NCBI GenBank assembly: GCA_012033095.1
Contig: JAAUPO010000126.1
Coordinates: 1 to 6,828 of the forward strand
Length of the DNA: 6,828 bases
Direction: 5' to 3'
DNA from: Synechococcaceae cyanobacterium RL_1_2
GTDB taxonomy: Bacteria; Cyanobacteriota; Cyanobacteriia; Cyanobacteriales; JAAUPO01
The notes below the pieces were generated by a model that made no database searches, was not told the DNA's origin, and worked only from the letters and a program-made list of their open reading frames with translations. Position 1 is the stretch's first letter. Every line of letters starts with the position of its first letter. Shown here one piece after another: positions 1 through 6,828 of the stretch. The position numbers and the translations under genes were made by a program.

Positions 1-177
1 CCTGAAGTCCTCGCTGTATGGTCTTTTAGAATAATTGGATGTCTATTCATATTTAATTGGTATAACTATTATCAAGTTATCTATAGACTTTGTCTACAAT
101 CAATAAAAACATCCACCTCGACCCGGCCGAAAGCCCATGGAAAGTTTTTTTGTTTTTACCTAATTAACTGTTAGGAC
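1..177. other. psaB downstream region, no gene supported
   Basis: AT-rich sequence after the psaB stop. It holds two small inverted repeats: ATAACT/AGTTAT at 62-67 and 75-80 with a 7-base loop, and TAGAC/GTCTA at 84-88 and 92-96 with a 3-base loop. Neither is followed by a T-run on the minus strand, so neither is a convincing terminator for psaB. One plus-strand frame is open from the left edge to a TAG at 172-174, but its 57-codon translation is unlike any protein I know. Confidence 0.5.
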
Positions 178-744
178 TTAACCGAACTTGCCGGCGGTCG
201 AAGCTATCAGGAAGGCTGCGTAGGTGAGAATATAGCCAATACTAAAGTGGGCTAAACCAACTACACGAGCTTGAACGATGGATAAAGCAACGGGCTTGTC
301 TTTCCAACGAACTAGGTTCGCTAGAGGAGTGCGCTCGTGGGCCCATACGATCGTTTCGATGAGCTCTTGCCAATAACCACGCCAAGAGATGAGGAACATG
401 AAACCAGTTGCCCATACAAGGTGTCCGAAGAGGAACATCCAAGCCCAGACAGACAGGTTGTTAGTACCGTAAGGGTTGTAACCGTTGATAAGTTGAGCAG
501 AGTTAGCCCAAAGATAATCACGGAACCAGCCCATAAGGTAAGTAGAGTTTTCGTTGAACTGAGCAACGTTACCTTGCCATACACCGAGGTGTTTCCAGTG
601 CCAATAGAAGGTTAACCAACCTAGGGTATTAAGCATCCAGAACACAGCAAGATAGAAAGCATCCCATGCAGAGATGTCGCAAGTACCGCCACGACCAGGG
701 CCATCACAAGGGAAGGAGAAGCCGAAGTCTTTCTTGTCGGGCAT
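178..744 (-). CDS. psaB: PsaB C-terminal fragment
   Basis: This is the C-terminal quarter of PsaB, 188 residues from an internal Met. The correct frame stays open upstream to 825 and adds 27 more residues (HHAIALGLH through RGSKL), so the ATG at 742-744 is not a biological start. It carries the FX-binding [10 protein letters not shown] loop (fragment residues 13-22), the P700 ligand histidine in [13 protein letters not shown], the phylloquinone-site motif [12 protein letters not shown], and the normal C terminus ending in TAGKFG. Because both FX cysteines and the P700 ligand lie here, a product of the upstream fragments alone could not form a reaction centre. Confidence 0.9.
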   Translation of the reverse strand: MPDKKDFGFSFPCDGPGRGGTCDISAWDAFYLAVFWMLNTLGWLTFYWHWKHLGVWQGNVAQFNENSTYLMGWFRDYLWANSAQLINGYNPYGTNNLSVWAWMFLFGHLVWATGFMFLISWRGYWQELIETIVWAHERTPLANLVRWKDKPVALSIVQARVVGLAHFSIGYILTYAAFLIASTAGKFG

Positions 745-806
745 TAGTTTAGAGCCACGAGCATCTAAAGCACCTTTAACAAGAACGAGGGTGGTAGTGT
801 GAAGTC

Positions 807-2105
807 CTAACGCGATCGCGTGGTGACTAAGAAGTCCCCAGGACCGATGTTAAGGAATAGAGAATTTTCACCGCTGTTGATAGCACTTAACCAACCAGGC
901 AGATAAACCGCATTGGCAGTGGAAGCCACACTATCAGCATTGGAAAGAAGGGTATCGAAGCCATAAAGAGCTTTACCAGAAGCCGCTTGGACAAACTGAG
1001 CAAATACAGGCTCGATTAGGATTTGTTTCTCAGGAGTACCGAAGGCTACCACTACGTCATTGTGAACGTAAAGACCAAGGGTATGGAAACCTAAGAACAG
1101 GGATACCCAGCTAAGGTGAGAAATAATCGCTTCTTTGTGCTCCAGCATCCGAGCTAACACGTTATTTTCGTTAGCAGCAGGATCGTAATCCCGTACAAAG
1201 AAAATAGCACCGTGGGCAAATGCACCAACCATCAAGAATCCAGCGATGTACTGGTGGTGAGTGTAAAGAGCCGCTTGGGTAGTGTGATCCTGGGCGATAA
1301 ACGCATAGGAAGGCAAGGAATACATGTGCTGAGCAACTAAAGAGGTGATCACACCAAGGGAAGCTAGAGCCAAACCTAACTGGAAGTGCAGGGAGTTATT
1401 AACAGTGTCATAAAGTCCCTTGTGACCAGCACCCAATCTTCCACCAGGAGGATTGTGGGCTTCAAGAATTTCCTTGATGCTATGACCGATACCAAAGTTG
1501 GTGCGGTACATGTGACCAGCAACGATGAAGAGAACAGCGATCGCTAGGTGGTGATGGGCAATATCAGTAAGCCAAAGAGCTTCAGTTTGGGGATGGAATC
1601 CACCAAGGAAGGTCAAAATAGCTGTACCAGCACCATCGGCACTATTAAAAATGTGACCAGCGGTATCAGGGTTCTCTGCATACACGCCCCAGTTTCCAGT
1701 GAAAAAGGGAGCTAAACCTGCAGGGTGGGGTTTAACAGAAAGGAAGTTACTCCAATCAACATGAACACCACGGGATTCAGGGATAGCAACGTGTACTAAG
1801 TGGCCAGTCCAAGCTAGGGAGCTAACACCGAATAAACCAGCTAAATGGTGGTTTAGACGAGACTCAGCATTTTTAAACCAAGAAAGGCTAGGACGGAACT
1901 TAGGTTGCAGGTGTAAAGCCCCAGCAAAGAGGAACAAGGAAGCAAGAATCAATAGGAAGATAGAACCTTCATATAGTTCTGCATTTGTTCTCATGCCGAT
2001 GGTGTAGAACCAATGGTACACACCAGAGTAGGCTATGTTTACCGGGCTAGAAGCACCGGCTTGGGTAAAGGCGTTGATAGCACCTTCACCGAATGGGGAT
2101 CCCAA
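807..2105 (-). CDS. psaB: PsaB central fragment
   Basis: This 432-residue open frame is the central body of PsaB. The first four residues (MGSP) and last five (TTRSR) are out-of-frame ends. Genuine PsaB starts at [13 protein letters not shown] and ends at GPGDFLV. Recognisable family blocks are [69 protein letters not shown] and [19 protein letters not shown], all rich in chlorophyll-ligand histidines. The lumenal loop before LPGWL is the short Synechocystis-like form. [11 protein letters not shown] has Ala where I remember Trp in most relatives. The ATG at 2103-2105 is not a real start: it lies inside a GGATCC-containing part of the gene with no ribosome site of its own. Confidence 0.88.
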   Translation of the reverse strand: MGSPFGEGAINAFTQAGASSPVNIAYSGVYHWFYTIGMRTNAELYEGSIFLLILASLFLFAGALHLQPKFRPSLSWFKNAESRLNHHLAGLFGVSSLAWTGHLVHVAIPESRGVHVDWSNFLSVKPHPAGLAPFFTGNWGVYAENPDTAGHIFNSADGAGTAILTFLGGFHPQTEALWLTDIAHHHLAIAVLFIVAGHMYRTNFGIGHSIKEILEAHNPPGGRLGAGHKGLYDTVNNSLHFQLGLALASLGVITSLVAQHMYSLPSYAFIAQDHTTQAALYTHHQYIAGFLMVGAFAHGAIFFVRDYDPAANENNVLARMLEHKEAIISHLSWVSLFLGFHTLGLYVHNDVVVAFGTPEKQILIEPVFAQFVQAASGKALYGFDTLLSNADSVASTANAVYLPGWLSAINSGENSLFLNIGPGDFLVTTRSR

Positions 2106-2374
2106 ATCGCATGGGCGATCGGGCGGACATTTAAGGGGTCTTTAACCCATTGTTCAAAGTTACCTTGCCAGGCGACGTGGAATACAGTTCCAGAGGTCCA
2201 CAAGAAAATGATTGCCAAGTGGCCGAAGTGGGAGGCAAAAATCTTTTGGTAAAGATTTCCTCGGTCATGCCATCGTGGTTTCAAGTCATGGGCAGTCGCA
2301 ATACCGTACCAAATTCTTCTTGTGGTAGGGTCTTGCGCTAAATCCTGGCTAAATTTAGGGAATTTAGTTGCCAT
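2039..2374 (-). CDS. psaB: PsaB N-terminal fragment
   Basis: This open frame of 111 residues carries the genuine PsaB N terminus up to HAIWDPH (about 94 residues), then runs out of frame for 17 residues to a stop. It covers the stromal N terminus and the first membrane helix region ([19 protein letters not shown]), with its conserved chlorophyll-ligand histidines. Residues just after IATAHD read LKPRWHDRG where the family has FETHDGMTEE. Three one-base losses and one missing residue explain the change exactly, so that stretch is not a real divergence. The shift to the next frame is a missing A in the run at 2092-2093. Confidence 0.85.
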   Translation of the reverse strand: MATKFPKFSQDLAQDPTTRRIWYGIATAHDLKPRWHDRGNLYQKIFASHFGHLAIIFLWTSGTVFHVAWQGNFEQWVKDPLNVRPIAHAIWDPHSVKVLSTPLPKPVLLAR

Positions 2375-2513
2375 AGTTCTCCAATTTACAAAATGAGTTC
2401 GAGTGAAAGACCCATTTCTTGTTGTGCTTACCTAAAAAATCAATCTAGGTTTTGTGAAAGTTAACAACTGTAGTTGTATAGGGGACTAACCAAGGGGTTA
2501 GCCAGAGAATTGG

Positions 2514-4736
2514 TCAAAATTTAACCAATGGATAGCTTCTTGCAAGGAAGAATGCCCAAGTGGTGACGATTCCACCTAAGAGATAATGAGCCACCCCAAC
2601 AGCACGACCTTGAATAATACTCAAAGCACGGGGTTGGATTGCAGGAGCCACATTTAATTTGTTGTGGGCCCAAACAATGGATTCAATTAACTCTTGCCAA
2701 TAACCACGACCACTGAAGAGGAACATGAGACTAAAGGCGAAGACGAAGTGACCAGCTAGGAACATGATGCCATAGGCAGACAAAGCAGAACCGTAGCTAT
2801 TGATTACGTTAGCAGCTTGGGCCCAGAGGAAGTCCCGGAGCCAGCCGTTAATAGTAATGGCACTTTCAGCGAAGTTACCGTAGGTAACATGGGTCACGGA
2901 GCCATCGGGGGCGACTGTTCCCCAAACATCGGATTGCATTTTCCAACTAAAGTGGAAGATAACAACAGAGATGGAATTGTACATCCAGAACAGACCAAGG
3001 AATACATGGTCCCAACCGGATACCTGACAAGTACCACCACGACCGGGCCCATCACAGGGGAACCGGAAACCAAGGCTAGCTTTATCAGGAATTAGGCGAG
3101 AACTACGGGAGTAGAGCAAGCCTTTGAGTAGGATCAGAACAGTAACGTGAATGGTGAAAGCATGGATATGGTGAACCATGAAATCAGCGGTACCTAAGGT
3201 GATAGGCATCATCGCTACTTTGCCACCGACAGCGATGGTTTCGCCACCAAACGCATAGCTAGCAGGTTCGATCGCCCAAGGAGCGGTGTTACCAGGAGCA
3301 GCAATGTGAAGGTTTTGAATCCATTGAGCAAATACAGGCTGAAGTTGGATCGCCTTGTCAGAGAACATATCCTGAGGACGACCTAAAGCACGCATGGTGT
3401 CATTGTGAATGTACAGACCAAAGCTATGGAAACCTAGCCAAATACATACCCAGTTAAGATGGGAAATGATTGCATCACGGTGACGAATAACCCGATCTAA
3501 CAGGTTGTTAACATTTTTCGCAGGATCGTAATCACGAACCATGAAAATTGCACCGTGGGCACCCGCACCAACGATAAGGAAACCACCGATCCAAGTATGG
3601 TGAGTGAACAGAGACAGCATGGTGCCGTAGTCTGTTGCCATATAAGGATAGGGAGGCATCGCATACATGTGGTGAGCCACAATAATGGTCAAAGAACCAA
3701 GCATAGCTAGGTTAATGGCCAATTGGGCATGCCAAGAGGTGGTGAGAATTTCAAAAAGTCCTTTGTGGCCTTCTCCAGTGAAGGGGCCTTTGTGGGCTTC
3801 AAGAATTTCTTTCATGCTGTGACCAATACCGAAACCGGTACGGTACATATGACCAGCAATGATGAATAACACCGCGATCGCGAGGTGATGATGGGCCACA
3901 TCCGTTAGCCACAAACTACCAGTAACTGGGTTTAGACCGCCTTTAAAAGTAAGGATATCGGAATAAGCAGACCAATTAAGGGTAAAGAATGGGGTCAACC
4001 CTTGGGCAAAACTAGGATATAGCTCAGCCATGGTACCAGCATCTAAAAACTCATGGGGCAGGGGAATGTCCTTAGGAGCAACACCCGCATCAAGAAGCTT
4101 ATTGATGGGCATAGATACATGGATGAGGTGACCAGTCCAACCAAGGGAACCACAACCGAGTAATACGGCAAGGTGGTGATTCATCATGGACTCTACGTTT
4201 TGGAACCACTCAAGCTTGGGAGCTTTTTTATGGTAGTGGAACCAACCGGCAAATAGCATCAAACCAGCCATTACGAGGCCACCGATCGCTGTTACATAGA
4301 GTTGTTCAGAGTTGGTGAAACCACAGGCTCTCCAAAGATAGAAGAAACCAGAGGTAATTTGAATACCGTGGAAGCCGCCACCAACGTCGGCGTTGAGAAT
4401 GCCTTGACCAACAACGGGCCAGACAGTTTGCGCACTAGGCTTAATACCAGTTGGATCAAGTAACCAAGCTTCATAGTTGGAGAAGCGTGCACCATGGAAG
4501 TACATACCGCTCAACCAAACGAAGACCACAGCTAGGTGACCAAAGTGGGCGCTAAAGATTTTGCGTGAAATATCTTCTAAATCACTAGTGTGACTGTCGA
4601 AGTCGTGGGCATTGGCATGGAGATTCCAAATCCAAGTTGTGGTTTTGGGACCTTTGGCCAGGGTCCGATCAAAATGACCGGGCTGCCCCCACTTCTCCGT
4701 CGAAGTAGGTACTGGGTTGTTATCAACCAAGGCCAT
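2514..4736 (-). CDS. psaA: Photosystem I P700 apoprotein A1 (PsaA)
   Basis: PsaA pairs with PsaB to form the photosystem I core and binds the chlorophyll a' half of P700, the A-branch cofactors and half of FX. The frame is open for 740 residues. FX cysteines are at about 561 and 570 ([10 protein letters not shown]). The P700 histidine is at about 663 ([10 protein letters not shown]), 75 residues from the corrected C terminus as in other PsaA proteins. The threonine that hydrogen-bonds P700 is kept in TTWAFF (about 726). The start ATG at 4734-4736 has an AGAGGAGA ribosome site. Two oddities: the protein begins [12 protein letters not shown] and lacks the usual MTISPPERE-type extension of about 12 residues, and the end reads SYPLVKF instead of SLSIG. 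One missing base between 2535 and 2536 explains the latter and puts the real stop at 2521-2523 (738 residues). First gene of the psaAB operon. Confidence 0.97.
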   Translation of the reverse strand: MALVDNNPVPTSTEKWGQPGHFDRTLAKGPKTTTWIWNLHANAHDFDSHTSDLEDISRKIFSAHFGHLAVVFVWLSGMYFHGARFSNYEAWLLDPTGIKPSAQTVWPVVGQGILNADVGGGFHGIQITSGFFYLWRACGFTNSEQLYVTAIGGLVMAGLMLFAGWFHYHKKAPKLEWFQNVESMMNHHLAVLLGCGSLGWTGHLIHVSMPINKLLDAGVAPKDIPLPHEFLDAGTMAELYPSFAQGLTPFFTLNWSAYSDILTFKGGLNPVTGSLWLTDVAHHHLAIAVLFIIAGHMYRTGFGIGHSMKEILEAHKGPFTGEGHKGLFEILTTSWHAQLAINLAMLGSLTIIVAHHMYAMPPYPYMATDYGTMLSLFTHHTWIGGFLIVGAGAHGAIFMVRDYDPAKNVNNLLDRVIRHRDAIISHLNWVCIWLGFHSFGLYIHNDTMRALGRPQDMFSDKAIQLQPVFAQWIQNLHIAAPGNTAPWAIEPASYAFGGETIAVGGKVAMMPITLGTADFMVHHIHAFTIHVTVLILLKGLLYSRSSRLIPDKASLGFRFPCDGPGRGGTCQVSGWDHVFLGLFWMYNSISVVIFHFSWKMQSDVWGTVAPDGSVTHVTYGNFAESAITINGWLRDFLWAQAANVINSYGSALSAYGIMFLAGHFVFAFSLMFLFSGRGYWQELIESIVWAHNKLNVAPAIQPRALSIIQGRAVGVAHYLLGGIVTTWAFFLARSYPLVKF

Positions 4737-6828
4737 GAGGGTTCTCCTCTTTAATCAAGATAAATATATGGACTTTCAAACTGTGAGTTTTAAATTTCCT
4801 AGATTAAAGCTAGGCTGCAAAAAGTCAGAAGGATTCCGACTTGTTTTTTATAGTGCAAGCCCGAGCTTAATCTGGGCAAGACTTAATAGTAGATAATAAG
4901 TCCTAGGTTTCTTTTATGTTGCAATGATTAACAATATTTAAAATTTGCTGAAATCCTGATTGAATAAGCATTTCAACAACTCCTACTTTGGTAGTGAACT
5001 TTACATTGCAGGGGTTTTTGTAATGAAAGTTAACAATTAACCAGGAATAAATACCTATGTATTGAGGCTGTTCTATGGCTTCAGGTGTTAATGCTGAAAG
5101 CGTCAATAGTGAGCTTTAAATCTAAGTTCAGGACTTATGCAAAAGTTTCGATTCTGTCCTGGGAACCATGGCGCTTGGGGACAATCGCTCAAGCAAGTTC
5201 CCCAAATTTAGGGGATTTAGGGGGCTTGTGCGTAAGTGCTATAAGTTATTGCATCCCATGTTATCGGGGCTAATGCAACAATCTAAATGTCCTAAGTCCT
5301 AAATTTGGCCAATGGGCATCGAAAACCTTGGAAAAATAGACAATAACAATAGTTTTAACCAAGTCCCCCATTCTTGTGGGATTTAGGGGGACTGGGCTTA
5401 AGTCCGATGGGTTTAATTTTGTCGCAAACCTAAATAGCCGGGCCATGGCTAAGGCTCGATGGGGCTTTACCGAGGAGGAGAACATGGTTCCATGGAGGGA
5501 ACTAGACCACCACGGCCCTTAGTTGTTCTACCCATTGATCAATCCGATCGCGGTTAACCCGATAACTGAGGGGGTGGGCCACTAACCGGGCGGTACTTTC
5601 AAATAAAATGTCGGTTTCAATGAGGCCATTTTGTTTGAGGGTATTGCCCGTAGAAACTAAATCCACGATCGCTTCGGACATAGCGGTAATGGGCCCCAAC
5701 TCCACCGAACCATATAGGGGAATAATTTCAACTGGTAAATCAAGGGAACGAAAATGATCCTGGGCGCAATGGACAAATTTGGAAGCCACACGGCAGTTAG
5801 GGGGTAAATCCAGGGAAGAACGGTAGGGGCTATCGGCTTTTACGGCCACCGATAAACGACAACCGCCAAATTTTAGATCCACTAATTCAGCGATCGAGGG
5901 TTTTTTTTCCCGAATTACGTCATAACCGGCAATGCCTAATTGGGCTTGGCCATACTCCACATATACCGGCACATCATGGGTGCGGACGAGGAGGGCTTGG
6001 GCTTGGCCGGTGGGGTCAGTAATTTGTAATTGACGATTGGAGGAGTCAAGGAACGCACTGAAATCTAGGCCAACTTGTTGAAACAGATGGATGGCATCCT
6101 TGAGTAATCCACCTTTCGGCAGGGCAACGGTAAGCATGGTGGGTATGGAATCGGGATAGAAAAACTGAACGTTATTTTAAGCGATCGCGGTACGGTCTTG
6201 TTTTTATCTTCTAGGGTTACTTGGGTTCGTGGGGATAGGACACAGGCTTTAGATTTAGGATTTAGGGGAAAAAGCGACTTTGGGTGCAAGGAGGATCTGT
6301 CCTTCCCTTTCCTGAACGATCGCCATCCCTAAAAAATTATCTTGATCATCTTTCCCCACAAACCATTGATCTACAGTTAAATGATCTACGCCGGTAATCT
6401 TTTGTCCCAGGCTCCATTGATGGGCCTGTTGGCTATTAAGCCTAAATGTAGGCCAATGATTGAGGAGGGTTTCTGGGGCAATAAACTCAAAATTATTGCT
6501 TGAGACCCTAGCTTCGATCTCGCTAAAATCCATACTCTCCTGAAGCTGCAAGCCACAACTAAGGGTTCGTTCTAATTTCGCCAGGGTTGCACCACAGCCA
6601 ATTTTTGCCCCTAAGTCCCTGGCCAAGGATCGGATATAAGTCCCCTCACCACAATCAACTTTTATTTTTAATTCTGGCCCGCGATCGCGCTGAGCTCCTT
6701 GCCAATCTAAAATCTCGATCGCGGTAATGGTAACTTGGCGTAAAGGTACTTCGATCGTTTTTCCTTGGCGGGCCAGCTCATACAATTTTTTCCCGTCCTG
6801 TTTGATGGCACTATAGCGCGGGGGGAGT

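Larger units (their letters stand above)
178..2374 (-). pseudogene. psaB: Photosystem I P700 apoprotein A2 (PsaB), frame broken by five 1-base deletions
   Basis: PsaB is half of the photosystem I core heterodimer in the thylakoid membrane. It binds one P700 chlorophyll, the B-branch cofactors, half of the FX iron-sulfur cluster and much of the core antenna. Read through the breaks, the locus encodes 733 residues, within the usual 730-740. The FX cysteines fall at about 558 and 567 in a [10 protein letters not shown] motif, and the P700 histidine at about 653, 80 residues from the C terminus as in other PsaB proteins. The start ATG at 2372-2374 follows a GGAG ribosome site, and [12 protein letters not shown] is the family's normal N terminus. 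It is the second gene of the psaAB operon. Missing bases lie in the runs at 2283-2284, 2277-2278, 2256-2258 and 2092-2093, and between 825 and 826. The first three cancel; the last two shift the frame. Sequencing error is my preferred explanation; true gene decay is the alternative. Confidence 0.9.

Overview
The window is a piece of cyanobacterial chromosome. The evidence is a photosystem I core operon (psaA then psaB), a cyanobacterial-type short HisG, and repeated copies of the HIP1 octamer GCGATCGC (five exact copies). The reconstructed proteins resemble those of Synechocystis/Nostoc-type cyanobacteria, but I cannot name the genus. Every supported gene lies on the minus strand, so transcription runs from high to low coordinates.

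Layout in the direction of transcription. The 3' two thirds of truB (tRNA pseudouridine-55 synthase) enters from the right edge and stops at 6255. After a 117-base gap with a HIP1 copy comes complete hisG (5502-6137, short HisZ-dependent form). A 765-base intergenic stretch (4737-5501) follows. It holds a GTCCCCC/GGGGGAC inverted repeat, a 111-base MITE-like element with imperfect terminal inverted repeats, and the probable regulatory region and long leader of psaAB, including a terminator-like hairpin. Then come psaA (2514-4736), a roughly 140-base spacer with two small hairpins, and psaB (178-2374). Bases 1-177 are downstream of psaB and hold no gene I can support.

PsaA and PsaB form the heterodimer that carries P700, the electron-transfer chain to FX and most of the core antenna. 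All key residues I checked are present: the FX cysteines and the P700 histidine of each subunit. The reading frames are damaged, however. Comparison with the conserved protein sequences shows six single-base deletions, five in psaB and one at the end of psaA. Three of the psaB deletions fall within about 30 bases and cancel one another; the other two break psaB into three open frames. Restoring the bases gives a 733-residue PsaB and a 738-residue PsaA ending in the normal LSIG. This looks more like sequencing or consensus error than biology, but a decaying second copy of psaAB cannot be excluded from this window alone.

I found no previously undescribed system here. The real points of interest are the frameshift pattern, a PsaA that lacks the usual stromal N-terminal extension, a few substitutions and a short lumenal loop at antenna positions, and the repeats and leader hairpin upstream of psaA.
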